DNA of 64,000 nt from NCBI GenBank assembly GCA_028551475.1, contig CM052358.1:17944853-18008852 (forward strand), read 5' to 3'. The notes under the pieces are model-generated. The model saw only the letters and a program-made list of their open reading frames with translations. It was not told the origin of the DNA and did no database searches. Source of the stretch: Casuarina equisetifolia. Its lineage: Eukaryota; Streptophyta; Magnoliopsida; Fagales; Casuarinaceae. Position numbers and translations under genes: made by a program. This document shows positions 35,301 to 47,811 of the stretch, piece by piece. Within the stretch, counting starts at the first letter, position 1. Each line of letters starts with the position of its first letter.

Positions 35301-38300
35301 TATTAAGTTAATTCATTTCTATTTGTTATGTTACGGTAGATTCTCCCTTAACCTAACTTCCAACTAGGCCTCCCATCTCACTTCTATCTGTTTGGTTCTT
35401 AGGAATCTCATATTTTTCCTTGGAGCACATTTAATTCATGAAACATATCCGCTCTTCCAAACTTTATGTAAGAGCTTTTCCATCTAAAAGTTTTCCCTGA
35501 TTCAATTAATGACCATTGTTCATAAAAAATTTAAACAAACTAATTTTTGGAATTTCGTGGCAATTATTACTTTATTCCCTCTTTTGATTTTTTCATTTTC
35601 AAATTCATGAAGTTTCTTATTCTTGACAAAATACGGATGGCTCATTCAAATTCCATGGGGCAACCAAAAAGGTCTTATTGAATTTAGATTCACTTAGATT
35701 CTATGAATACATAGGAATATGTGGACTTAAAGAATTCCCAAATTTATATCCATGGTTGTACTTGGGCTCAATGGCGAAGTGTTGTATTTCTCTTACACAA
35801 TCTGCGTTGTTATGTTAATGGATCATTATCTTCACTGTGGTAATTGCTTTGGTAAAATGAGACTTTCTATGAGTTCTGCATTGATGGTGCATGCCATGTG
35901 GCGGATAGGCCAGTGGGTGGCCAGCATACCTGTGAGTATTGCTGGGTGGTTGTTAAGAAATAGGGAATGCGCCTTGGTTATTAGCTTAAGCTTTTAGCGA
36001 GTGGTAGGGCTTGAGGTCCTAACATGCATGACATGATAAAAATTATATTCATGATAACATCTATCGCCTTTGAAGTAGACTTTCTTCCCCGAAGAAAAAG
36101 GGTGATAGAAATTCAGACAGTAAAAAATAAAATTTTGAGTACGGTGGAAACCACAATGCCTTTTTCCTTGTCACTCAAATTGTTTACTTTTCTGTTCTTT
36201 TGTGAGTATCAGAATTCCTTTGAGCTGATTTTAAATCATGTAGTTTGTTGGTGATTTTATTTTTCTGCCTATTGAGCGAACACAAAATAAAATTTTATTC
36301 TTAGGCTGTTGCTAGTGGAGACCTGCAATGGGATGCACTTCTGAAAGCTGATTTTGGAGCAGTTCCTATGAGTATACCTATAATTGCACTTTCATTTGTT
36401 TACCAGGTAACATTACCAAACCTGCTGTCAGTCAGATTGATGTGGTTGTGACAATTTATCTGCTTTGTTCAGAATGTAGTGCCCGTTCTATGTACGAATC
36501 TTGAAGGAAACCTGGCAAAAGTAAGGTGCAGATCTTGTCATCACCACTTTGATATTGAAGTTAATATAGTCTAGATGTCACACACTCTGGCGATCAAGAT
36601 TACCATAACTAATGAGAATAAAATCGCAGCTTTTCCTGATACCAGTGCTAACAATGATAGATATGATTTGTTCTGAAAACAATCTTTTCTTTTTAGAAGA
36701 TTAATTTTTTAGTTAACTGTATCGTATTAAAATCATTCAAGATTGCAATAATCGGGATCTCACATGTTGATTGATGAACAATTCAGTTCCACGATTGTAT
36801 ACCTGGACCAAAAGGACAATTTTTGTTATTTTGTCATTCACTGTTTACTTATTATTTTTGAAATAATTTCTCATAGCTGCTACTTGTCCTTTATGTTCTT
36901 CTGTGCTGCTAATCACAGATGGAACTGGAGTTGGTAGGACTAATACCAATGTTCATCCCATCCATACTGCCCTACAGATTGAATGCAGATTTTGTTCTGT
37001 TGCAAGTTCTCTCTTTTTAGTTAAAACATTCGACAATTCTAATTTTGCATCAAGTATCATAAAGATTCAGTGGCCAGTTAACAAACACAAAAGATGATTG
37101 TTAAAAGACATGAAGAAAGAAACTAGAGTCCAATTAGCTCCTGCATTTCAAATTGACTGGTCTAAAAGGGGAGATGTAACAAAAGAGGGAAAATAATTTC
37201 AATTTTGAGCCATTGCTTCCACAATGTCTATATGCTCACATGAGCATGAACCAACAATTGTGGGATGCTTTGGTGTAGATAATTGGATCTTTGAGGCAAT
37301 CAGGAGATGTAAGAACAGCAGGAAATAATTCCAATTTTGAGCCAATCCTTGCATAAAATATCTATAAAATCACATGAGGAAGTGTAGTTTATTTCAACCC
37401 CTGTTCGAGACTCTTTTTAAGTCTGAAGAAGTTATAGGGTCAAACTCATGCTTCTCTAGAAATATGCTAAATAATTATTATAATTACTATGTATCTGTTT
37501 CCGATTCTTCTGCATTCAAATAAATTCTAGGATTAGTTATGGTCAATAAGTATAAATTGAGAAATCTGAGTAATTTAATTGTGCGAGTTGTGAAGGATAG
37601 TCATCCCATGGGCAAAAGTGGACCATATTAAGTCATGAGCTGAGTCATTCTGTTCACAATTTACGGAGCCCCAGTTTTCGGCTGGGCCCCATATTAATCA
37701 ACCACAGCCCTTGACGAATTAAAGCCCACCTAGGAGTCCATCAACACCGAGCCCAGGTAGGCCTCAATTTGTGAACAGAATGAAATAGAAAACAGGTATA
37801 GCTGTCTCCCAATGTCTAGAGCATTTAGAAGTTAAGATTCTTTTACAGCTAATTTTTTTAACAAAAGATAGTGCTTTTTTTCTTTTTCCCCTTGAAAAAT
37901 TCTGTTGGCCTTGTTATTAATAGGTTGATTTAATTATCAGACTTGTGTAGAGGATACATAGGTAGGGCATTGAACCTAACCCTTATTAAATATCACCCTA
38001 ATTGGTGGGTGTAGAAAAAAAGTACAAAGTTTGGAATTATCATGACATAAGTCACTTAAAGAATTAAAAAATGCAAACAAAATTAATGAGATTCCTGTAC
38101 TCAAGGGGGCCTTTAGTGATCAAGACCGAATTGATCTTCCTAGCCGATTTTCTTGCAATTGCTTGGGAGTGAACCCAATGTTGTCATAATCTGTAGGCCT
38201 GTTACTGAATGACCAAAGTTTGCTAATCCATTTGTTAGAAAATTTGCCAATTGAAAGACATGAGATGAAGGAGGACTAGGAATAAGAGATCATGTTAAGA

Positions 38301-41300
38301 TAATGCATTTGTTAATGTCCACAAATTGGGGGATTGAGCTTGTCTTATTGAAGGGTCTATGCATGCTAAGAGGAAACGTGCAATTCTGTTTAAAGTATAA
38401 ATATAATTTTTTGTAGCAACATTTGTTTCATTGAACTCTTATTTTATCAATATAGGACATTATCATTTTCTTTAAAGTTTTTATGTCAACGGTGATCTTA
38501 AGAGGAGGGGAGATCTTAAGGGAAGTGTGATTCCAAATTTCTTTCCAGATCTTCAAAATGTAAAATACGGACTTTTAGGCTGGTTTATGTAACAATTTGA
38601 AATACTTCCTCGACAATGAACCATTAGGACAACAGTTGTACTTGGGGACTGTAGCAAACCACAGCAGATAGACAGGAAAGAGAGAGAATGAACCCATCGT
38701 CAGATAGTCCCTTCCATATCTCCTCTAGTAAGCTGTAGTACACAGAAAATGCTAGCCAATTCGTTTTCAAATTCTTGGTATTGGCTTCATATATGTGAAT
38801 GCAATCTTTTGCTTGTGAGCAAGCATGCTTGAGTGCATTGTATTATTGTAGTGCTACTATTAATTGGATTTGGGACCAAATTCAATGTACTTACACAAAT
38901 GTGAACCCACTTAACACAAAAATCTATGAAAATGTAGTGGGCACATACACAGCGAACTGACAAGCTATGGGGTCAAAAACAAAATAGAACCCACAACACC
39001 GAAAACATTTGCACTGGTATTTCAGCATTTTCTAGTAAGTTTTGTTGAGAATCTTGTCAAATTTTCCTGTTTTTCTTGACCATATTTTTGACTGATCTTG
39101 TAAAACTCTGCACACCTGTTTGGTATATTGTTTGGCTGGAATAGACGATCTTTGGAGCATATTTTTGAAGTGCCTTGGGCACTTGCCATAGTGATCTCTA
39201 GTGTGGTAGTAAAGTGATCTCTAGACTGTTCCATTTCACTACGCATATCTTGAAGATCTTTACAAGGTCTAAAATCTGGGAAGATCTATGCAGAACCAAC
39301 AAACCCAAGAATCCTACATGTGCCTGCATATACCACCTGCTACATGTGGTAGTTAATATTTTAACATATATAATGTGTTAAGAGACTGACCAGAGTTTCT
39401 TCTATTTATCTTGCATGCCAAAATTTAGAAAGGTTACGCTAGTAAGGTAGTTTTAACCTCCTCTTCAAAGTTTTCTATCTGATGTGATACTATATTTGAA
39501 GTGTTTGTTATCTCTATTTTGCAAGGCTTACTCAAAACTTTGTATATTATGTACATCTTCAACTTGTTATGTACAGGATTGCCATAGTTTTTGGCACAGC
39601 TATACCTCTTGTTTTATTTCTTGTCTGGGATGGCGTTATTCTTGGAAGCATTACAAATCTTGAAATGGGCACAGGCAAAATCATAGACCCAATACAACAA
39701 CTGCTATCTACCAATGGAGCTGTTGGTGTAAGTAAAACATGGCATGCTTCTTTTTCTTTTCTGCCAACATAAAGTAAGCACGTAATTAAAATGATGAAAA
39801 CTTTTTTATTTCAATTCTGTGATTTGCAGCCCATTATTCAAGTGTTCTCACTCCTAGCAATTGCTACATCTTTTATTGGATTCGTTTTGGGTTTGGCTGA
39901 CTTTCTTGCAGACTGTAAGTGGCCCCCTTCACTTTGCTTTTGATAGAATGAAGATCATATCCATTTCTTCATTGTTAAGTATTTCTGGCTTATTGCTTCC
40001 AAACTTCCACTCTCTACTTCATCAGCTTGTGTTCAGTGACCATTTGGATGCTTGGCACTATATATCACTTTTTCGTTTGCTTTTCAGTCAAATAATTATT
40101 AGAATTAGAAGCCAAGGTTTTCACATATTGTTCATGTTGTCCTTGGTGGATGTTGGAAAATGTCTTAACTAATTAGGCCACTTACTCTGTGTGGATCCAC
40201 AGTTTCCTCCAAATGTGCTTCAGAATAAAATGACTTAGCATATAATTCATTTTATGAACAAAACAAACCCGTGCTTTTTTCAATGTAGCTTTGTTGAGGA
40301 GGGCTGGATAAATTTAGACTAATCTTTCTTTTCCCGCTTTCATTCCAGCATGCATTTTATTGGTACTTAACAAAGCCGTGATTACCAATCTATGAATAAG
40401 GTTCCTATTGGCTGAAACTTGAATGGTTAGGTAAGAATGATTACTAAATAAGTCATTCTTGGTAGTGTTGATTTTGGTAATTATGCCACCAGTATCTAGT
40501 GACAGACCATGTCTAGAGTGAAGGATTGACTCTATGTGATGAATAAAGCTGAGGAAATTGGATGTTGTGTGATATGGTGGTGGTGGTGCTTGAGTGCACG
40601 TCAAAGACGATGCAAGTGATGGTACTTTTACATCCATGGTTTTATTTTTTGTTCTTTGAGCGGCAGAAGATGAAGTTGTGGTCCTTGTGAATCTTGTATG
40701 GTAATTTGAGTTGTCAGCACTGGCAGTTGATTGCAGCATGGGCAGCAAAGATTATAGAAAGTAGTCATGATGGTTGCTATTCATGTATTGGTTATGTGGG
40801 AAGGGGGATAAAGAATTGGGGAGAGAGACATTGGGAAATGGATATTATTTGAATTTTTAGTTATCCCTTAATAGCAATTCAGTGCATGTAAAAGGAAGCT
40901 AATTTTTTTTATTTGGAAAGTAAAGTTTAGTATATTGCAATAATCAATACAAGATAGTTAGGAGCAATGCCCTTATGATGAGACCATATAACTCTTGTCA
41001 AACTTGGTTTCAAGCAACTTGAGAGCTATGGATCTTCAATTCTGACCTTGACAATAAAAATCTACTCATCACTTGGTTTGTTTGCTTCAATATTTTACAA
41101 AGACTGATGTATAGAAAAGCCCAGTATGTTTTCATTGAGAATAATATCAACTTCATAAACTGGATTCTTCCTGCATATGGCAAGAACTTGCTAGCATGGT
41201 GGTTTGAATTTTGGCAAGGATCCTTTCCACTAGTAATTTACAATCCTGATTCTTCAATTTATTTATTTATTATTATTATTATTTTTAAATTATGATAAAG

Positions 41301-44300
41301 GGAGCCCATACATACTTGACGAAAGCTTTCCAATAGTGCATCCCAAATTTATGATGAGATCTCACACTTCTAGGCCCAAATTGCAGACGTATGTACTACC
41401 TTTTCTTTCGTTAGGTTGAAGTCTTGACATTGATTAGAACCTTTGGAGACCTATCATGAGGGCATATATAGAGTTTGTCTATTCTACTAAAATAGGAATA
41501 GCTTATCAACAAAGCTCACATGCTATACTTCCTTAGAACATCACCAATGTTATTGAAACTTTGGAGCATCTGTAATAATGACTTCATAGCAATTATAAAT
41601 AGATACAGGAATAATGGGTCCCTTTGTTTAAGCCCTTTGCCTATGGAGAAGTAATCTACAAGTTTCCCATTAATACTCTAAAAATTTTGCTGACTTGATA
41701 TAAGACATCACCTATTCAGAAAAACTCACGAGTTCTCATTACTTCTATTACAACCGTTAAAATTCTCAAATGTTGTCTATTATCGTTCTTCCTTTCACAA
41801 ATGTGAATTAATTTTTGGAAATGATATGTGGGAGGATGGGTGTTAACTTGTAATATAGGAGTTTCGTCACATATTTGTATATGATATTGAAACATGCAAT
41901 TGGTTTGTAATGGGGATACCTTAGTGGGGTTTAGAACTTTTGGAATTAAGATGAGGTAAGTGACATTGGTTTCTCTAAGCATACACCCTAAAGTGAAAAA
42001 AATATTGGATGGCCTGTGAGGCATCATCTCCTCTGTATTTCATGACACTTCAAAGAAGTTGCACATAATTGTTAGGACAAGAGGCTTTACCATTTTTCAT
42101 TGAGAATATGATATTCTTAATTTCCAATAATGTAGGAGCAGAAATGAAGTTGTTCATAAAGTAGGATGGTACTCTTTTGTCTATAACTTTCTTAAGGAAT
42201 GACTTATTAATAGGCAGGTTGGTTGATAGTTGAGTATGTTCTGATAGTATCCGACAAATGTGTTATTGATAGGATCACGATCCTGTGATATGGTGTCATC
42301 TTGTAGTGCAACTAAGCAAGTCTTGAACTTGTTTCTTCTTGATTGAATGGTCTTAAAAAAATTAGTTGAAATTCTAATCACCTGGTTGGAACCATTACAC
42401 CTTAGTTTTTTGCTTTAGTGGACTCCCATCTACCCTTAATTGATTAGCAAGTTTCCTAGACATTGTAGGTCTTCCATGATGAGCCAAGCTTATGTTATTA
42501 AAGTGTTGCCTATTAAACTCTCGTAGCTTAGTTTTCAATATCCTTAGATTATATGCTACTTGGCATAAAGTAGATCCTTCCACTATTGTTACATGCCAAG
42601 TTTCATCTACTAGTAGTAGGAAATCCCAATGGCTTATCCACATTTAAAAAAATTGTAAGGCTTCTTAGTTCTAGGACAACTTGTATTCTCTTAAAAGTAG
42701 CCTAGCTTTCTTATGCTTAGAAGGATCTTTTAACCCTCTATCGTTACATGAGGCAGTAGTCATTAGGCTATATTGGCAATGGTGCAACCGCCAATGGGAT
42801 TCTTGTTTTTCTTGTTTGTACCTCTCCTACCTATATCTCTTTTGTTTATCTTACCATATTTTTTTGGTTCAATAAAATCCTTAACATGTTTGTTCCATAA
42901 GTAAAAAGGGAGGAGGCTCATCACCTTCTAAAGGGGATTACTCCTTATTTTCACTTCTGGTTGGGGTTGAAACAACAGCTTGAGCTTGATTCAAGATAAT
43001 GATGACAGTACTACTTGAATTTATCTCCTCAAGATTAGTTGATGTTGTATCACTCTCCTTAGGTTTAGGAGATGACAGCCTTACAGATTTATTTCTTCTA
43101 ACAACTTGATGCAGCCCATTTTGGACACACCCAAATTAATCCAGCACCGGCCCATGAATCATTCCTATTTGGATCAACTGAAATAGTGGATCCAGGCCCA
43201 AGTCCTTAGCTTATTAATGATCCATGTGAAGAGCTGAATTTAGCATCTTCATCTAGAATCAATTTCTAAGACACCCATCTCTTGGGCAACTAAAAGCATT
43301 AATACCCTTGACTATCCTAGGAACCCATGACATCATTTACCATATAAATACTCATCTTTGACCTTCTTGGAAACTCATGCCATTATCTCCTAGGTAAACT
43401 CCTCTTTGACTAGCCTTTTGAGAATAGGAATATCTCTCCAATAGCTATGCTCTCTTGTAATCAAGAAAAAACTTGGAGATTAAGTTTATAATAGTTAAGC
43501 ATTGCTTACTTTTAAAGTTTTGTATCTCTTTAGCTTGTTCTAAGAATGGTGAACATTCTTACTTTGTGTCTTTTTGAAATTTCTTCCAATAGAATGGTGA
43601 GTATTTGTCCTTGAATTATAAGGTGGTGAGTTTTTTGTATCTTAAACTTTCAAAGATGATTTTATCTATTACTTTCCTTCACTATGTTTGGCATCAAGTT
43701 TAATATTGAAGCTTTGGTTCAATGGCTGGTTGTTGTCCTTTTTCTTGCCATGGAAATGGACGAGACGAGGAGAAAAATTCAAGACCTTCAAGAAGAATTG
43801 GTGCATTATCTAACAAGAGAATGTTATGGTTTCCATTTTGGATTTGAAAGGATCCCTCGTTCCAAAGTTGGAGAGGATGAGAATCTATTTTTACCAAATT
43901 GCCCATGAAAAATTTGAGGATTGTACTTCACCTCATCCTCATCATCTTAGACAATATTATCAATGATCTCCTAATATCAAGGTTGATATTCCAGAATTTG
44001 AGGGGAGAATGCAGGCAAGCGAATTCTTAGATTGACTTTGTATAGTTGAATGAGCATTTGCTCTCAAAGACTACCCTAAAGATCAAAAGGTAAAGTTGAT
44101 TGCCTTGAAATTAAGAAAGTATGTATCTTTGTGGTGGGATTATTCGCGGAGACAGAGTTTGTGAAGAAAGAGGGAAAATTAGAACTTGGGAGAAAATGAA
44201 GAGAAAGCTAGAAAGAAAGTTCCCCTAAGATAATTACAAGTCTATATCGAGAGAAGATTCTGTGACACAAGAAGTTCCAATAGCTATAAAGTACAGCCCA

Positions 44301-47300
44301 CCAGGAAAAGCCATGGAACCTAGAAGCTTTTCTAGTAATGAGAATTCCAAACAAGCTAGTCCTTCTATTGCAAGTTCCCCTAGATGTTTCAAATATCCAG
44401 GTTGTGGGCATATAGCCTTGGAATGCTTCAACGAAAAAACATGTTGCTCTTGTTGAAGATGTGTTAGAAGAATTTGATGGAGCCAACACCAAAGGTGAAG
44501 AAGAATTAGTGTATGCAAATGAAGGGGAATCCCTAATCATTCAAAGGAGTTTGAACTTGAATCAAATTAAACAAGATGATTGGCATTAAGAAAAAATTTT
44601 CCATGCTTGTTGTACCTTTAATGATAAAGTATCCAATATTGTCATAAATGGAGGAAGTTGCACTAATGTTGTAGCAACAAAATGGTGGAAAAGCTACAAT
44701 TGAAGACAAAAGATCATCTGTGACCATATAAGTTACATTGGTTTCACCAAGGAAATGAGATAAGAGTAGATAAATGTCCCCTAATTTCCTTTTCAATTGG
44801 GAAAGAGTATAAGGACAATGCTTGGTGTGATGTGGTGCCAATGGATACATGTTACTTATTTCTAAGAAGGCCTTGGTAGTATGATTGAAAAAATATCTAT
44901 TCATTTCACAAGGATGGAAAAGATATTGTACTATCTCCTCCCAAACTAGGCAATACTTCCAAATCATCAAGCAAGAAGGGCAAACTTGTACTTTCAAGAA
45001 CTCAAATAGAGCAAACACTTCTATAAGGCAAGGAGGTGTATGCTTTGGTGCTTATGAAATCCAATTCTAAATCTCAACTTGAGTCACCTCCTATAAAACA
45101 ACCCTTCATCAAGTAGTTTGAAGATGTTGATGAAATTTCTTTCAAACTTCCATTAATAAGAGACATTTAGCAATGCATTAATTTGGCTTCAAGAGATGTT
45201 CTTTTGAGCAAAGGCTACCTATTGCATGAATCCTGCAGAGCGAAAAAATGGAGTTTTCAACATTTTCAACATCCTAGACTTTTCTCCTTATCACCTTGAG
45301 GCCAATGTGGACTTGAGGACAAGTCCTTTCCAACTAGGGGAGCATGACACAGCCCATTTTGGACCAACCCAAATTAATCTAGCATAGGCCCAAGAATCAT
45401 CCTCAATTGGTTCAATTAAAATATGGATTTTGGCCAAGTCCATATGTTCATTAATAACTTCATGAGGAGTTGGGCCTAGCATCCTTGACTAGAATCAATT
45501 TCCAAGACACCCTTTCCTTGGCCAACTAAAAGCAAGTATTGCCTTTCACCATCTTGGGAACCTATGTCAGCATTTCTATGTAATTATTCATCTTTGACTA
45601 TCTTGGGAACTGATGTCATTATTTACTATCTAATCACTCTTTTTTGTCTTATCTTCTAGAGAATAGGAATATCTCTTCTATAAATAACTGTGCTTTATTA
45701 TAACCAAGACAGATTTTAGAAATTAAGTTTATAATAGTTAAGCATTTGGTCTAATTTTAAAGTTTTGTATCTTTTTGGCATATTCCAAGGGTGGTGAATG
45801 TCTTTAGTCTATATCACTTTGAAATTGCTTCTAATAGAGTGGTGAATGTTCTTAAATTCCAAGGTGGTGAGTTTCTTGTATCCTTAGAATAACTTTATCT
45901 ATTACTTTTCTCCGCTCAATCTGGTATCACAATTACCTATACTTTGCCTCCTTTATCTTCATACCCTCAGTTTCCTTACATTCATTAATCCTCTTTGAGT
46001 TCCTGGGCATGTCTTCTCTAAATGGATAAAATCTTGACATTGCTTACACACTTTAGGTCTCCATTGCCCCTTGTTCAAGAGGTCAAATTCATTAATAAAA
46101 TGGTTTTATAGCATCTACTTTAATATGGATTCGGGCATAATTTAACGTCATTTGTTTTGTAATGTGATTTGCTTACTGCAGTTTACATTTGTACTTAATA
46201 AATAAGTTAGATCTTGCTTTATCCAATATTCTAGAGGCTCATTAGAAAACTCGACTTGCAATGGAATCCTTTTGAATTTCTTTTTTAAATAAAAGGGCTG
46301 TAGCCATGGGAACTTCATAGATTCTTCAAGGCGGCATAAGCAGGCCATATGACCATTCCAGCTTTCCATATTTTTAATACCAATAGTTTATAATGGAAAT
46401 ATGGGCAGCTGGCTGTAATTCACCATAAAACATGTATGTTTTAATGCATGTACACTTTCCCAAAGCATTGTACATTGAAGAAAATCTTGTTTTTAATTGA
46501 TCATAACTCTGGACCATAAATATATTTTCAGCATCTTGATGAAGCAATGTTTCGCTTACATTTGTCCCTAGAAACCTTACAACCAGGTAATCTGGCTTCC
46601 AAACTTATCACTATTTTAGAATCCTTTTAGCAAACTCCGGATGTGTTTACCCGAATCACTTTTCTGACTACATTCAAAAGTGCACTCCGTGCTTTCCATT
46701 TCAAAATTCTCTAGAAGCCTCTGCTATGTACATTTGCCGTCTGTAATGTATCTATATATATTGTTTCTGACTCATCTCGACAGATCTTTATGGCCTAGTA
46801 AGATATTACAACATAAAGAAAGTGATGATGTCGTAGAAGGTGTTGTAATAAAAATCACAACGGATTTAATTCCTGCATAACTCAGAAATGAATGCAAGTG
46901 GATACAAATGTGAATGTCCAAAGTTGTTTTCAAAAGTACAGAAAAAAGCATCGGTTATATGCATAGATGTCCAAAGTTCTTCTCAAAATACAGAAAAAAG
47001 CGTTGGTTATGCATGAAATGCCTGGCAACCGTACATAGCATAGCAAGTTTTCATTACTGTGGCATTTCATTGTTTACTTATCTGAACACTGACTGATGAA
47101 TTAACATGTCCTTTTCTTTCCATCTGGCGAAATGTTCAGTGCTGAAACTCTCAAGTGGACAGAGCAAGCCTGTGCCATACCTCTTGACTTTGATTCCTCC
47201 CCTGGCACTATCATTGCTGGACCCAGAGATATTTTTCAAAGCCTTGGATTTTGCTGGAACATATGGAGGTAGTGCTGCGTTGTGTTTCCTTTTATCTTGT

Positions 47301-47811
47301 TACCATTTCTGGAAATCGGTACCAGTTTAGCTAAATGTCAAGTGGAAATATGTGTGTTCAGCCAAACAGGAATAAGTCTTTGTAGAAAGCTATGATATTA
47401 TATTCTTAAGTGAGTCCATCCATAAGAATAGTTCACTCAAATGACCCAAGGACTCTGCAATCCCTTTCTTCTTAAGTGGAAATATGTTGAAGGAAAAAAA
47501 GAAAAAAACGAAACTCCAGGGAAAAGAAGAAAGAAAAAATTGAGTTTCTTGCTTCCTTTAGGTTTTCTTCATGCGTTTTATAATTTCAATCTGACCTAAC
47601 ATTGATAGGCTGTTTCCTGCTTTTATTAGTATTGGTACTTTTCGGAATTCTCCCGGCTGCAATGTCCTGGTCAGAGAGGTACTCAAGTTCATCCTCATCC
47701 GTGAAACTACCACAGCTGGTTCCAGGAGGAAGGCTAACTCTTTCACTGATCATTGGAGGGGCAGGATGTGTCATATTCTCAGAGATAGTCCAGAACTTTG
47801 GCCACCCCTAA
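29339..47811 (+). CDS. plastid-type tryptophan/tyrosine permease (HAAAP family), 14 exons
   Basis: Exons: 29339-29594, 29696-29736, 30063-30155, 30236-30310, 31658-31707, 32409-32498, 32653-32709, 35031-35100, 36305-36406, 36473-36525, 39577-39727, 39830-39914, 47140-47268, 47609-47811. All introns are GT-AG and phases join to 1455 coding bases (484 residues). Residues 1-85 are Ser/Pro-rich with few acidic residues at the start, as in a chloroplast transit peptide. About 11 membrane helices follow, the first two around AGTTVGAGILAIPAVTQEAG (residues 96-115), the helix-breaking substrate-site motif of the tryptophan/tyrosine permease family. Other conserved parts are NLEGNLAKVR, FLVWDGVILGS, LGLADFLADLLKL and LLDPEIFFKALDFAGTYG. 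It probably moves aromatic amino acids across a plastid membrane. Substrate and location are inferred from the family. Confidence 0.92.
30672..30880 (+). repeat. 98-bp tandem repeat in intron 4
   Basis: Two full units (30672-30769 and 30770-30867) and a short third start (30868-30880). The units differ at only a few positions (for example TTAACTT and TTAATTT; GACCTGG and GGCCTGG). The array lies in intron 4 of the permease gene, clear of its splice sites. Confidence 0.85.
33141..33200 (+). repeat. 30-bp tandem repeat, two units, in intron 7
   Basis: Two adjacent 30-bp units containing GAGAGTAAATGAAAAGGTAG differ at one base. They lie in intron 7 of the permease gene. A similar diverged duplication (CAGATCACGGATCT, seen twice) lies just upstream. 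Confidence 0.8.
33871..34002 (+). repeat. 72-bp tandem repeat in intron 7
   Basis: The block starting GTTTGAATTGACTGATGATT recurs at 33943, a period of 72 bp. The second unit is slightly shorter and diverged at its end. Confidence 0.8.
37646..37782. mobile_element. possible MITE, 137 bp, in intron 10
   Basis: CATTCTGTTCACAAT at the left end is the inverted complement of ATTTGTGAACAGAATG at the right end. The inside is GC-richer than the intron around it and contains CCCAGTTTTCGGCTGGG. No clear target duplication flanks it, so it could also be a simple inverted repeat. Confidence 0.45.
43107..43696 (+). repeat. 5' LTR of the nested gypsy element
   Basis: It starts TGATGCAGCCCATTTTGGA and ends GGCATCA. 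A diverged initiator-Met primer site (TAATATTGAAGC, differing from the standard only by transitions) follows within five bases. It matches 45345-45929 along its length with many substitutions. Confidence 0.83.
45345..45929 (+). repeat. 3' LTR of the nested gypsy element
   Basis: It starts TGACACAGCCCATTTTGGAC right after the purine tract and ends CTGGTATCA. Blocks shared with the 5' LTR include AAGTTTATAATAGTTAAGCA and TTTTAAAGTTTTGTATCT. Confidence 0.83.

Larger units (their letters stand above)
43107..45929 (+). mobile_element. complete but internally deleted Ty3/gypsy element nested in the LINE
   Basis: LTRs 43107-43696 (590 bp) and 45345-45929 (585 bp), each beginning TGA-CAGCCCATTTTGGA-like and ending TATCA or CATCA, flank about 1.65 kb. 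CAACT (43102-43106) and CAATT (45930-45934) are the target duplication, with one mismatch. The interior has gag (about 43950-44220, VDIPEFEGRMQASEFLD and KLIALKLRKYVSLWW), a knuckle (44385-44430, CFKYPGCGHIALEC), protease (about 44630-44690, NGGSCTNVV with the catalytic Asp changed to Asn) and a pre-RT block (CMNPAERK near 45215-45250). This joins directly to the integrase tail (FNIFNILDFSPYHLEANVD and RTSPFQLGEHDT). RT, RNase H and the integrase core are absent. A purine tract AGGGGAGCA precedes the 3' LTR. Confidence 0.87.
40903..46370 (-). mobile_element. L1-type LINE remnant, antisense in the permease intron, split by a gypsy element
   Basis: Minus-strand order: a DUF4283-like segment (46369-46190, with PLEYWIKQDLTYLLS), a CCHC knuckle near 46003-46065 (CKQCQDFIHLEKTC), a linker (about 43106-42930), the first residues of the endonuclease (RGLKDPSKHKKARLLLREY near 42750-42690), the pre-RT block (42650-42400, WISHWDFLLLVDETWHVTI), RT (42381-41400, with LIPKVLNP and GLKQRDPLFLYLFIIAM), and a post-RT block (LLVERILAKIQ) ending at an A8 tract near 40903. 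Most of the endonuclease is missing. Gypsy 43107-45929 interrupts it. Frames are broken throughout. Confidence 0.8.
39915..47139 (+). other. intron 12 of the permease gene (7.2 kb) with nested retrotransposons
   Basis: The donor is T|GTAAGT at 39914/39915 and the acceptor is TTCAG before 47140. Joining the flanking exons restores LADFLAD-LLKLSSGQ in frame. The intron contains an antisense L1 element (about 40903-46370) and, inside that, a sense-oriented gypsy element (43107-45929). With these removed the intron would be of ordinary size. The coding exons on both sides have no stops, so the gene probably still works. Confidence 0.85.

Noticed and set aside
44208-45018. Minus frames of 94 to 161 codons.
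   Set aside because: They are antisense to the gypsy gag, knuckle and protease, which have clear family motifs on the plus strand.
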